Assembly: GCA_902729315.2 (NCBI GenBank)
Contig: LR746276.1
Coordinates: forward strand, 1,226,669-1,290,668
DNA: 64,000 nt
Direction: 5' to 3'
From: Spirodela intermedia
Taxonomy: Eukaryota; Streptophyta; Magnoliopsida; Alismatales; Araceae
The notes below the pieces were generated by a model. That model was not told the DNA's origin, did not search any database, and saw only the letters and a program-made list of their open reading frames with translations. The translations under genes and the position numbers were made by a program. Below, piece by piece: positions 41,121 to 53,236 of this stretch (within the stretch, counting starts at the first letter, position 1; each line of letters begins with the position of its first letter).

Positions 41121-42605
41121 CGGCGAGAAGAATGGGGGTGGCCGGGGGAGCGGTCGGTCGCGCAGAGCCTTATCTCCGGCGAGAAGGGCACAGCGAAGAG
41201 GGCTTTTGTGGATTCAATCTAAAATATCAGGAAACTCTTCCTGCTTCCATTGTCGCACCGTGTCGGACCTTCCACCTATCTCCCCTCGCCACGTATAGTA
41301 AAAAAATATCATCAACCATTTACGCTACTGGAGCTCGGTTGGGGTTTTAACCGGCCATAGTTTAATATCAACTTTGATGTTTTAGTTTTAAAAAGATACT
41401 TCCTGGAAAAATAACGTGAAGCGGAAAATATGATTTTCAATGAGCAAAGTTAGGCATTTGCTGAAGCGGCAGTCTACATGGAAAATGGCCATACGTTTGC
41501 ATCCATCTTATCAGAAAATTAGGTTCCATTTGGTGAAAACAAAAAATTGAGCCAATATATCAAGTACCGACATATGTTTGTCTTTAAATAAAAGTCAGTC
41601 TCTTTCAACTTAGGGAAGAATCCCAATACTCTTCTATTTTAGGGTATATGATCTAAGAAATTTACATCGAGAGATGTGCTTAAATGAATAGTATTTGTTA
41701 CACATAACATGTCCATCTGATACGCCTTTGTTAAGATTAATTAATTTCATTCACATTGAAATTTGGGTAAAGCATCAAGTCTTAATTACCAACAAGTGAC
41801 TTCAGATTTTACACAAGGTCACAAGATTCAAACATTGTGTTAAGAATTTGAGTCAAGAAAGGAATCCCAACTTATCATAATTAAAGAACATCTAACAAAA
41901 GGCTTCACAAGAGAGCTTACTAATTACTTCTTTGAGAGAACTATATCAACATTATTAAACCATTTTTCTAATGTATGGATGTCCTCAAATATTGCTATCC
42001 ATATAAAAAATCAGAATAAAAAAAATGTGATTTCAAAACCTTTGTATGTTATGCAATTGTAATTTAATAGTGTCAATTAAATGGTCTCATTACCTTACTT
42101 TTCATTTTTATAAATTTTCATTATCAAAATATTTTTATGACCTTTTATTTTAAGAATGATTTTTATACATATTTTAGTTTTCATTTTTTCTCATCTTAAC
42201 TCTATTTTCAATATGTGATCTTAGATATTGCAAATTAATTGTCACTAATCAGTCTATTGAATCTAGATAGTTGATCAAGTTTGTATACATTATCGTATCT
42301 TCAAAAGATGACATTTTTATTAGGTCTAATTAAAACACAAGTAACCAAGATAATAGCTTAATTGGGCTTATGTATCAACTTAAGGTCACCAATATTTTTT
42401 CTACATATAAATAATAATGTTTTACTGTATTTGGTCACTATTATGTTATTCTTAAAATGGCCTTCTTGGTTCTAGAAACTTTAAGTATACTTGTCAAATA
42501 ATTCAATGCCACCTCACTTTTCTTAGCTCATGTCTTTAAGAAGCTAACACATTAGTCTTATGATGCTAGCTCAACATTGATAGTCTAATTAACCTTAACT
42601 AAATT
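41121..42605. other. AT-rich spacer bordering the retrotransposon nest
   Basis: After the PPR promoter (to about 41350) composition drops sharply to AT-rich non-coding sequence. No open frame or repeat boundary is recognisable until the target duplication AAATT at 42601-42605. Confidence 0.5.
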
Positions 42606-43030
42606 TGACATAAAGTTGATAGTTGGATTGTATTGTCCTTTGTGATGATAGTCCACATACTCATGACCCCAACTAACTAAACTCCTTAATTGAAAAGTTT
42701 AACTTAAGAACATCCTTTAAGTTTGAACTTGCAAGGTGACAACCACAAATGAATCAAGCTCTTAAAGATAGATAAGCTTAAATAGTTAATCCTACTCTTA
42801 ATGTGGGATCAATTGTCTAATCATAGGCTAATGTTGTTCTTATGGCATAAACTCTATATATTGTATACTTTCTCTAAACCATTATGTTGCATATGTCCAT
42901 TGTGTTGCATGCACTCATCATTTCATATTTTCAGGTTATATCATGTACACTCATTGTTCCTTGCACTTTTGGTGTGCTCTTGGCTACAATATTTTAATAT
43001 TAGAACTTTGTCTTAGTAATCTTGGTGACA
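42606..43030 (-). repeat. 3' LTR of the gypsy element
   Basis: Starts TGACATAAAGTTGATAG and ends TTGGTGACA on the plus strand. It is recognisably but distantly similar along its length to 58033-58413, with shared blocks such as gttgatagt, tactcatgac and the terminal ggtgaca. Confidence 0.8.
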
Positions 43031-43043
43031 TTCTCTCCCTTCA
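43031..43043 (-). other. Polypurine tract of the gypsy element
   Basis: Minus-strand TGAAGGGAGAGAA lies directly before the 3' LTR, where second-strand DNA synthesis would be primed. Confidence 0.7.
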
Positions 43044-43842
43044 TTAATGTTCAATGACCTCATCAGATGTTGGCATGCTAAGTATTATTAAATCAAACAT
43101 TTGAACTACCTCATCAGATTTTCTTGCATATGGTTATTTCGTATATGATGTTCTTGTGAGGATAATTTTATCATTCTCCATCAATTATTAGGTAATCTAA
43201 TAGAACCTTGGCCTTGGCCTTGTCCATGTCTTGGGCTTGAACTATAGGCAGTGGGAACCTTGGTTGATTCTTTTCTTGGTTATTCTCATTTAGATGAAAC
43301 ATTGAAAATGAGATGTATTGAGTCTTTGAGTAGCTTGAGATGATAAACTAGTCTTTATACTCACATGATTTTGAATGGATCAATTAGTTGTGACAATTTT
43401 GTCTTTGTAGACGTGTGTATATATATCCATAGCTACACCCAATCATCATTGACTATTCCACTTATGACTATTGATAATTTATATGTTTCTTCATTTTACA
43501 TACTATATATGTCAATATCTCCTTGATCTCTTTGATTAATTATTGTTACTATTGTGTAAATTGATATATTGTTGATAAGTATCCTAATTTGTATTGTTTC
43601 ACGAGCTTGAAAAGTGTTAAGGGTTGTTGTCTAGTGATCAACTCAAAAGGTGAGTGTCTTGTTAGAAAGTGAAGTATTTTGTGATATAATAACGATTTCA
43701 AAGGTTGCTCATATATAAACAAAGGTTCTAATATGGTGACTAATTTTTTGGCCTCTATTTTATTTTGTTGACATATGAGACTTGAGTGAACTTAAGTTTT
43801 CATGTCTTTTTATATGTTAGGCCAAAAGAAAATACCGAATAA
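43044..43842 (-). pseudogene. Gypsy integrase C-terminal remnant
   Basis: Minus-strand pieces read FFWPNI, VHSSLICQQNK, SPFELITRQQPLTLFKL-like and VYHLKLL..IHLIFNVS. These match the zinc-binding region, core and C-terminal part of Ty3/gypsy integrase. Stops and frameshifts are frequent, and most of the catalytic core between the CQQNK and FELVTGQQP parts is missing. Confidence 0.7.
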
Positions 43843-43973
43843 TATTTCAAACATATTCTTCTATGTGGGCCATTTGAGCCCATTATCTCTCTCTCTTCTC
43901 CCACCTATATAAATATATGTATTATTCAATTAGAGTTAATATGGTCTTAAGATTTAACCATTTCTTGTCAACA

Positions 43974-43985
43974 TGGTATTAGAGT
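43974..43985 (+). other. Primer-binding site of the copia element
   Basis: TGGTATTAGAGT matches 10 of 12 bases of TGGTATCAGAGC, the complement of initiator tRNA-Met used by plant copia elements. Confidence 0.8.
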
Positions 43986-44149
43986 TCTAGGGTTCTTTTC
44001 AACTGTAGTCTCTACCATTGTGTTGTTGCCACACCACACTTATTGTTGTTATTGTTGCATCCTCTGCATGTTATCCTCTCTCTTTTTATGTGTCATTGTA
44101 CTACTGTGTGTGTAATCAGCATGATGGTCAGACTTGTCTGGTACACCAT

Positions 44150-46280
44150 AACCCACCCCTCAATGACTATTGTCAATAGTCAAACTTATTTGGGCAAAGG
44201 TCTTGGCATGATTACTATGACCTCTACCTTACCGTTGGCCCAAGTCTTCAACGTTCCTAATTTTTCTACAAATATTTTATCTATTAGTGTCATCACTTGT
44301 GCTTTACTTTGTACTATTATATTTTTATCTTTTCACTATGTCTTCTAAGATCTACATATTAGACAAAATTAATTTGGGATGTGAGAAAGGTTGGGGTATT
44401 TACGAACTTGTCTCGAATACATCTTCTAACATTCAAGTACTTTTTGTTACTTTTACTACTACTACTTCTATTTGGTAACATTGTCGTTTAGGTTATTCTT
44501 GTTATTTAAAACTTCAAAAAACCTTATCATGGTTATCTCTTAATGAATTTATGTGTAAGTTATGTCAACTTGGCAAACATCATCGTTTCCCATATTTTAG
44601 TCATGATGGTATTTCATCATTGACTCTATTCAATCTTATTCATTGTGATGTTTAGAGACTCTCTTGAGTTGTCTCTATCACTAAACATTTTTATTACATC
44701 ATTTTTGTTAATGATTACATTTGTGTGAGTTGAGTTTATCTTTTTTCTGATCAGTCTCAAGTTCTTTCTATTATTACTCAATTTATGATTGAGATTGTTA
44801 CCCAATATTTCATCACACTTAACATTCTTTGCATGGACAATATATTTGAACTTGTTCAAGATCTCATTCGCACATTTTGTATCGATCATTGTATTGTTCA
44901 CTAGACCAACTACACATATACTTTTTAATAAAATAAAATTATTGAATAAAAATACCATCACTTACTTGACATTACTCACATATTACTCATTAAGATGCAT
45001 ATTCCACATTATCTGTGATCTGACGCACTACTTATCTTTAAAACTATCTTCCTTATGTTCAATTAGATGGTGTCATTCCTCTTCAACGTCTCACACGATG
45101 CTTCGCTTTTTTCTTTATCTTATGAAATTTTTGATTACATCATTTTCTTTCATGATCACTCATCCTCTCTTTTTAAACCTGCTCCTCGTGTTCTAAAAGG
45201 TGTCTTTGTGCATTACTCGCACACCCAAAGGGGTTATTAGGTATACTTTCTCGACATTCGTCGCTATGTGACCTCCTCTAATGTTACTTGTCATGAGAAT
45301 TTTCTTCTTTTTACTCCATCTCCTTCATCTTCTTGTCTATATGCATCTCCATCCCCTTGGTTTTCACCCTTTATCATTCTCATAGATCCTCCTTTTATTC
45401 CTTCTTCATCTCTCCCTTTTTCGTTAGCACCTCCACCATTCGTGTCCTCTACCAATGCCTCCACTTCGAGTGCAGTTTCATCCTCACCTGCCTCGCATAA
45501 CACTATTGCCTATTAGTTGACCTTCCTATGTCTTCTATAGATGTTATTCATCTTCTTATTCATTACACAAAGGTACATGTTCTTACACTCAATATTTATA
45601 TCCTACTTTATTTTTTATGATTACTTTTACCTCACCTTTCATGACTGTCTTCTTTGTAGCCTTCAAGTCAATTCCATAATCACATATTGAGGCACCTCAA
45701 GCTTTGACTTGGAAATAGTTATGGATTCAGATATGAGAGCATTGATTCCTCAAGACATGCAAAAGCTTCTCTCATCTGACCAATATCAACATTGTGACGT
45801 ACAAGTGAGTCTCCACATTAAAATATAACCTAGATGGCTCCATCACTCATCACAAAGCTCGCTTGGTTGCTCATGGCTTCACTTTTGTGGTTCCACTAAA
45901 CTCTATTCATTTTTATTTCTTTCCTTGGTGGTGTATCGTGATTGATCACTTCACTAGTTAGATGTGTCTAATAACTTTCTCTATATTGACTTGGAAGAGC
46001 AAGTTTTTATAGAACCTCCATAGTATGTTATTTAGGAGAAGTCTTCTTAAGTTTACTTATTTCAGCATGTTTTTTACATACTCAAGTAGAGTCCTTGAAC
46101 CCAGTTTGTGAACTTTAGTAACCTTCTTATTACCTTCAACTTTACTCCATGCATTATTGACCCCACTATCATGATGAAGACCACACTTGGAGGTATAATT
46201 ATTATGGCCATATATGTTAATGATATTCTTGTGATAGAGAATGATGAGACATATATTTACCACCAAAACCTAGTAGTAAT
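44150..46280 (+). pseudogene. Copia protease end, integrase and reverse transcriptase remnants
   Basis: In order: a protease end (LPLAQVFNVPNFSTNILS near 44230-44290), a pre-integrase zinc motif (HCRLG, C..C, KHHRF near 44475-44600), integrase pieces, the PRVLKGVFVHYSRTPKG boundary segment near 45185-45240, and reverse transcriptase including LDVSNNFLYIDLEEQVFIEPP and AIYVNDILVIENDET (near 46205-46250). The catalytic YVDD has become YVND. Many stops and frameshifts make it non-functional. The solo LTR at 46281 interrupts it. Confidence 0.8.
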
Positions 46281-47982
46281 TGACATGATTTAGTCGTTGT
46301 CTAGTAAATCATGTAAATTTAAAATTTATAAAACTAGAAAATACTCATTTTCAGATATTTAGAAGTATTTTAAAATAAATATATCAATTATAATTAAATA
46401 AAAGTTTCAAAAAATATTTTAGAACTTTTCTAAGACAATTACATGGATGTAATTGGGTAATATTTTAGAACTTTTCTTTAAAAAAATGTTTTTTTATAAA
46501 TTTAGATTAAAAAATAAAAATAAAATATATTAAAAATTTGTAAAAAAGGAAAATAAGAGTGTGAACGTCAAGATGACATCATCACCTAATGAACATAAAT
46601 CGAGTAGAAAATAGAGTTATGTCGAGTAATTCTTATATAAGTAATTACACATGATTTAATTAATCAAATTAAAATCAATAAAAGTCAAAAGAATCCTAAT
46701 TGAATGAAGAGTAATTCAGAAAATTTAAATCACAAAAATTATCTCTAAATGAAGTAAACATTAAGTTGAAAGTAGAATAAATAGAGTTCTGACATCGTAC
46801 AGTGATATATCGATGATGTACCAAAATCTTGAACATTCAAAATAATTATTGTGTAGTGTCCATAGCCTCGAAGACCTTAGACAAAGACAACGTGGATAAT
46901 CTTTAAATCTTCTTACAAAGTCTAGAGATCAATGAAATGAGTTGTCAAATTATCTCCAGTGACTGTCACTTGCTAAGTAAAAAAATGACAACTCTGTGGT
47001 TTTTCAACGACTGTCGCCTGACAGAGAAGAGCTAAATAGAGGTGGGGCACATGTTAGGGAGCTTCATCCTCAAGTTCCCATAATAAGAGGAGGCTCTTTA
47101 TCATATATGGTATACTCTTATAGATTGTCTTCTTTTCAATGATGACTTATTAATCAATTAATCGGAGATGATTTACTTGATAGATTGATTATCCTTTTAT
47201 CATGAATCATTCAATAATTTTCGTAATGATGTTCCGCAAATCACGTTGATGAAATTTTTGTCGATGATTAAATGATTTTGATGATTTAATCCTTCACCGA
47301 CTATGTGTAGGAAAATTGTAATTTAATCAAATAAGTTTTGAGTCTGTTGTGATTTAAACATATGTCAATTGTCTACTTACATGAGAGAGAGGAAATGAGT
47401 TTTTGAATACCCTTATATAGTGATGTCATCATGATATCTCATTGTTATAAATAAGAAGTATTTTTTGTATTAAAATTACAAAATCATTCTAAGGAAGATG
47501 TGTTTGGGGTTTAGTCCCACATCAATTATACGTTAAATTTTGGAATGAATGTATAATAATACTAGATTTGAGAATCAATGAGTCTCTTTCTTGCGTGTGT
47601 ATGACCACTCTTTGCCCCACTCTTGATTAACCATTAGTGATGTGGAAGGAGAGTGACACACACGTGCCCCCATCGATTCATAACCACTTGAGCCCCTACT
47701 TGCAGCTCTACCTTAACTATACTTCCAACTTGCTTGTGGGCTTGATTGGCCAACGAGTCTCCTCTTTTTTTTTTAAAAAACTTTATTTTCTTTTTTTATC
47801 TTAAAAATAGGACCATAAAATTATATAAATTCACATAAAGTCACATAATTAGTCAAAAAATTATATTAATTAAATAAACATTATTTTTCATAATTTATCA
47901 CAAATATAAGTCAATTATCATGAGTTAAGACTAAAACTATATTATTTATTAATTATTACTTCACGACAATGAAGACTTATCA
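46281..47982 (+). mobile_element. Solo LTR, copy A
   Basis: 1702 bp, starting TGACATGATTTAGTCG and ending GACTTATCA, inside the copia reverse transcriptase. It aligns along its whole length with copies B and C. Flanks are GTAAT and ATAAC, an imperfect target duplication. The copia frame resumes right after it (HFVTRDLG). Same orientation as copy B; the true transcriptional direction is unknown. Confidence 0.8.
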
Positions 47983-48856
47983 ATAACACTTTGTCACAAG
48001 AGACTTAGGGACATCACATTACTTTCTTGTGACAGAATTTTCTTATCAATTAGGTAAGAAAACTTTATTTCGGAGAAAATATTTCCTTGACCTTCTTTAA
48101 GAAATGAAGCTTCTTAGTTGTAAATTGGAGTCATCACCTATAGAGGTACGTTTGAAGTTCTAAAATATTAGTTCACCTTTGATAGAAGATGTTAATCACT
48201 ATGAATGATTATTCAAAAAATTAATACATCTCACTATTACTCGTCTTGACATCGTACATGTAGTCAGTGTTCTCAACTAGTTTATACAAGAGCCTTGTCA
48301 AGTCTATTGGGAGGGAGCAATATGTGTCCTAGTCTATATCAAATAGACTCTAGGAAAAGGTTTCATGTACAGATGTCATAGTCACCTACATGTTGAAGCC
48401 TACTTAGATGTTGGATATATTACTGACAAAAGAGTTCAAAAGTTGACGACTAGCTACTGCACATATGTAGGTAGTAATCTAGTCACTTGACGCTCTCAGA
48501 AGCAAAAGGTGATATCTTATTTTAATGTAGAAGCCGAATATTGTGCTATGGCTGAGACAATATGTGAAATGGTATGACTTCGCTTTCTTTTTTAAAGTCT
48601 AGGCATCACTCTTCAGACACTTGTGCCAATACACTATGAATCAAGTGGCAATCTTTATTGTCAGGAATCCTACATTCCACGAGCAAATCAAGCACATCAA
48701 GATTGATTGTCACTATATTCAAGGCAAGGTTATGACATGCCACTTCATCCAACTAGCTAGTAGACATCTTCACCAAGAGTCTTACAAGAGTGTCTTATGA
48801 TGCTATATGTACTAATTTGGGCATATTTGGCTTATATGCTCTAGCTTGAAGGGGAG
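47983..48856 (+). pseudogene. Copia RNase H remnant
   Basis: Continues the copia pol after the solo LTR: HFVTRDLG, RKYFLDLL, QRLVG-like, VHWEGAICVLVYIKSTLGKG-like, KVDD, LTLSEAKGDI and HVDIFTKSL-like pieces match the end of reverse transcriptase and RNase H. Multiple frameshifts. Confidence 0.75.
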
Positions 48857-48982
48857 TGTTCAAACATCCTTTTCTATATGGCCCATTTGGGCTCGTTATC
48901 TCTCTCTTTTCTCTCACCTATATAAACATACATATTCTTCATTTTGAATTAATATGACTTTGGGTTTATCTCCTTCTTGACA

Positions 48983-51613
48983 ATAAATAATAAAGTCATT
49001 GTGTGTTGCTATCTTAGATGCCTTGAGTGCACCACTTCTAAGCAAGAGATGTCACCAAAGCTTGTCTCTACACAACATGTATAATCAATAGTTTTACATG
49101 TAGGAAACTTTACCCTCCACCTAGAAGTGATGTATTTTACTTGCCCCTATCTACTACATGAGGTGTTTTGCTGCCACATTTATCACATTAGTCACCTAAA
49201 TTTTATCCATTAAGTTGATGATGTTTGTCAACACAATTGTAACACATGTTGTTCTCTTGTGGTTAAAGGTACCTACAATAATATTTTATGAATCGACCTA
49301 TATGAGAGTGAGAAATATACTTTGTCAAGAAGTATTGTTACCTAATTTATTTGAGTGATAGCTTTTTTTGTAAGTTTAAGCAATTGATAGTTACATTATT
49401 AATAAAAGTTCAAAAATATTCTCTTAGGAATAATGATGTCACACTATAATCAATGCACAACCTTCATAAACTCGTTTATTTGAATCTAATATCATTCTTT
49501 GACCTCACTCAACCTTCTACTCTCGACGGCCACACATGTCTCTTTTGTGTGAGGACCTTGTCAATGCTTAAATTTAATACATCCATATATATTTTGAAAG
49601 CTTTAGAGTAATCACAATTATAATACAGATTTTTTAGTGATGACTTTTCATATTGTGTTTAAAATTAATTTTTCTTTGTCCTAATCTCTCGATGATTCTT
49701 TTTAAATAACTTAGAGAACGGTATAAAAAACAATAAGAATCATTAAAAGAACTTTTAATAGAATTTGATAATCTTAAAAAAGGTTATAATTCAAGTATCC
49801 CTTGTGACTTCTCATAAATAACATTTACCTTGTTGCAATATATTTATACTTGGTTGTGACCCAACATATGATTGATTCAATCTTCTATGTTGTGAGTTCA
49901 CATTTTACAAAGTTGAGGTATAACTAGTTTATTTCTTTCACCTAGACAAGTGTTTTGCATATTAATTTAAAAAATAATTATAAATGAGTATATTATCTAA
50001 GTAAATCATAAATAAGGTAAGACGATAAAGTTTATTAATGTCTAGAAAGTATCATTTATGTTCATAAGTGATAAAGCCTTAATATTATATGATAGGATAT
50101 GCATATTTGATATGATTATAGTTTAAATCTCTTAATGAAAGCATACATTTGATGTAAAAATATTTTTCATGTGAATTTATATTGTTTACTGAATTACATG
50201 TAAAACGTATTAAATTTATATCTTTTATAACATGTATATTCTATTGAATCAATTTTTTTTTTAATGTAATGATGGGTATTCTAATAGATGGAAAAATTAT
50301 ATTTACTTGTAGGAAAATTAGAAGAAGGGTGGTTTAAATTTTAAATGGATTCTTTGTATTTTTTTAAGTATTTAATGAGTTGACCAGCATGCCCATTACA
50401 CTCGGCCCACTATTAAGCTGCATACCAGCCCATTGTAATGGGGGGTATTTAAAGGGAGAGAGAGGAGAGAGAAAGAGGGGAAGCACACACGATCAATAGA
50501 AATTAGGGCTCATAGAGAGAAGATGGAGAGAGGCGATGAGTGTAAGAACAAAAAATCATGATGCAACAACCACGACGATAATGGTAGCGATGACATCGAC
50601 AGCGGTGGTGAGTCATATTATGTGTGACAAGTAGAGAAGGGGCTGAGCACAATGGTGGTGGCACTCAAGATGGCAACAACAATAGTGGTGACAACAGTAG
50701 TAGTGGCTGCGAGCTTCCATTTTGCATGACAAGCAAAGGAGGAGACAAGTATGGCGGCGACGACACTCATGACGGTGACAACAATAGTGGTGGCAACAAT
50801 GGTAGTGGCTACAAATTCCCATTTGGTGTGATAGACATAGGAAGAGATTAGCATGACGATAGTGGCAACAATGATAGTAATATGCTCTTGATAGTAACAA
50901 CAACAACAGTGGTTGCGAGCTCCCTTACTGTGTGATAGGTAGAAGAGGAGCCAAGCACAACATCAACAACATCCACACTCTCAGGCTTTGAATTGGGTGT
51001 TTTAGTTTTTGCACGTATTTAGTTCTATATTTCTTTTTCTTTATGAATGTTGAACAAGTTTAGTACTCCACTAGTAGACTAGCTGCTGTCAAAGGTGTTT
51101 TCACCTCTATCATTTTTCATAGATTTATAATATTCCTCTTTCATATTTTTTTATTATCTTTAGCTTCATCCAAACACTTAATAGAAAATATTCATGCATC
51201 GCATGATACCAAGTTTTCCCTATGAATCAACCTAAATTTGCTACACATTATGACTAATTAAAAGTAGAATTCTCAAAGATTTGACTTTAATAAAATTTTA
51301 AATTGATTACTTCTTAAAACAATGACTAAAGTACCATCAATGATTCTGAAAATTATCATAGTAAAAATTCAAAAGATTTATAGTGAATCACAAAAGCTAT
51401 ATTAGGTCCATACTCTCCTTAATGCAAACTCAATGGTATCTGCTCTTAAGGTTAAGATTGATTAAGACCTTTGTGCCACCAAGTTGGATAAAAAACTTAT
51501 CTTCATTAAGGACTTAATACATTAAGTGTATGATGGTGATCTTATTCAAAGTCTTTTAGTCTATGTATAGTCATATTAAGTCACGTTTATTCTACTAGAA
51601 TAAAATGAATGTC
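48983..51613 (-). pseudogene. Gypsy reverse transcriptase to integrase remnant
   Basis: Minus strand. Near 51300-51560 are pieces of the RT (FIQLGGTKV..INLNLK, RYH, FEFLL) and at the left end the start of the integrase zinc region (KASKIATHND), interrupted by the copia insertion. The part between, where RNase H is expected, is hard to read and includes a 102-bp tandem repeat at about 50600-50990. About 1 kb extra length suggests another insertion here that I could not delimit. Confidence 0.55.
50600..50990. repeat. 102-bp tandem repeat, about 3.5 copies
   Basis: Anchors of the form tgtgac/tgtgata recur at 50625, 50727, 50829 and 50933 (spacing 102, 102, 104). Each unit also has a gacaacaatagtggtggc-like block and a gagcttcca-like end. 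102 is a multiple of three, and one plus frame stays open for about 75 codons as a Gly/Asn/Asp-rich peptide. A TATTTAAA box and GA-rich leader at 50450-50480 precede it. Confidence 0.8.
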
Positions 51614-53236
51614 TGACGTGACTCAATCCTTGTATATTAAATCACACAAATATCAAAATTTATAAAACTATAAAATATATTTTTTTGGATATTTAAAAGT
51701 ATTTATGAATAAAAATATCAATTATAATTTAATAAAACTTCTAAAAATAGCGGTAATTTTCCAAGTTGATCACAAGGATGTAATATAATATTTGGTAATT
51801 ATTCAGATTTTTTTTCAATGAATATAATTTTCTATGAATTTTATACTAAAAAATGAAAAAAAATTACGAAAAAGGGAAATAAGGGTGCAGACGTCAAGAT
51901 GACATTAGTGCTCGGCGAACGCAAATTGGACAGAAACAAAGTTCTGCTCGACAATTCTTATGTAAGTGATTATAGATTATTTAATTAATCAAATTAAGAT
52001 CTGTAAAAGTCAAAAGAATCGTAATTGAACGAAATTTATTTTGGTAAATTAAAATCACACAAATTATCATTAAATAAAGTGTAAAATAAGTTGAAAGCAA
52101 GAAAATAGTTTTGGCGTCGCGACGACGATGCGTTGACGATGTATCATAATCTTGAGCCTTCGAGAGGATCGTCATGTAGTGTCTATGGCCTCGAAGGTTC
52201 TTCTTGGACAAAGACGATGTGAGCAATCTCTACATCTCCTTATGAGATTTAGAGATTAATGAAATAGGTCGTCAAATCGTCTCCAGCAACTGTCACCCGG
52301 CGGAGCGGAAAAATGACGACTTTGTGGTTCTCCAACGGCTATCACCTAATGGAGAGGAGCTGGATGAAGGTGGGGCACGTGTTAGGGAGCTTCATCCTCA
52401 AGTCTGCATCATAAGAGGAGTCTCTTCATCGCATCTAGTATGCTCTTAGGAGGTGGCGACTCATCTCCCAATGGATCGTCCTCTTCCTGACGACGGTTTG
52501 TTTGTTGATCAATCAGAGATCCTTTACTTGATGGATTCGTGATCCTTTTATTGTGAATCATTCAATAATTTTAGTAACAATATTCTACGAATTGTGTTGA
52601 TAAGATTTTCGCCGATGATCTAATGATTTTGGTTGCTTAATACTTCACCAGTGATATGCAAGAAAGTCGTGATAATCAAATAAAAAAAATAAGTTTTAGC
52701 TATGAGAGGATTCGAACCCATGTCAATTGCCTGCCCTTTCTAAGGAAAGTGTGACGCGGGTTTAGTCCCACATCAGTTGTGCGCCGATTTTTGGGTGAAT
52801 ATATACTAATGTTACATTTGTTAGCAAGTCACTTCTCTCACGTGTACGGCCACTCCTTGCTCCGCAGCCGATTGGCCACCAGTGACGTGGAAGGGGAGTG
52901 ACGCACATGTGCCCCTATTGGTCCAAGCCGCTCGAGCCCCTACTCACGACTACTCCCCGACTAAGCTTCCGACATGCTTGTGGGCCTGGCTGACCAATGG
53001 GTTCCCCACGTTTTGTCTTATTTTTATTTTTTATTTCTTTTTCTTCATTTATCTCAAAAGCAAGACTGTAAAAATCATATAAATTTGTGTAAAATTACAT
53101 AATTACCTAAAAATTCATATTAATTAATTGAAAACCACTTTTCACACTTTAGCATAAATATAAGACTATTTATCATGAGTTAAGACTAAAACTATATTAT
53201 TTACTAATTATTAACTCATGATAATGAAAACTTTCA
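51614..53236 (+). mobile_element. Solo LTR, copy B, with intact target duplication
   Basis: 1623 bp, TGACGTGACT...ACTTTCA. A perfect 5-bp duplication ATGTC lies at 51609-51613 and 53237-53241. The insertion splits the gypsy reverse transcriptase. Contains gtttagtcccacatcagttg, seen in all three copies, and a 13-bp inverted repeat near its right end. Confidence 0.9.
53171..53223. other. 13-bp inverted repeat at the solo LTR end
   Basis: TATCATGAGTTAA at 53171-53183 pairs with TTAACTCATGATA at 53211-53223, loop 27 bases. Copy C (55516-55573 region) has the same arms with one mismatch; in copy A the right arm is degraded. Confidence 0.8.

Larger units (their letters stand above)
43843..48982 (+). 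mobile_element. Degenerate Ty1/copia LTR retrotransposon
   Basis: Plus-strand element inserted in the gypsy integrase. Short LTRs of about 126 bp (43843-43970 and 48857-48982) share the tcaaacat, gggcccattt-like and tatataaa blocks. A primer-binding site follows the 5' LTR and a GAAGGGGAG polypurine tract precedes the 3' LTR. Without the 1.7 kb solo LTR inside it, it is about 3.4 kb: gag and the start of protease are deleted. Target duplication is not clear because both flanks are AT-rich (AATAA and ATAAA). Confidence 0.85.

Noticed and set aside
45268-45516. Pro/Ser-rich 82-codon plus frame
   Set aside because: It lies between the integrase and reverse transcriptase remnants of the copia element and is best read as its linker.
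52690-52760. Possible tRNA gene around a TTCGAA motif
   Set aside because: Only the T-loop-like sequence is present; no acceptor stem, anticodon arm or A box, and it lies within a repeated LTR.
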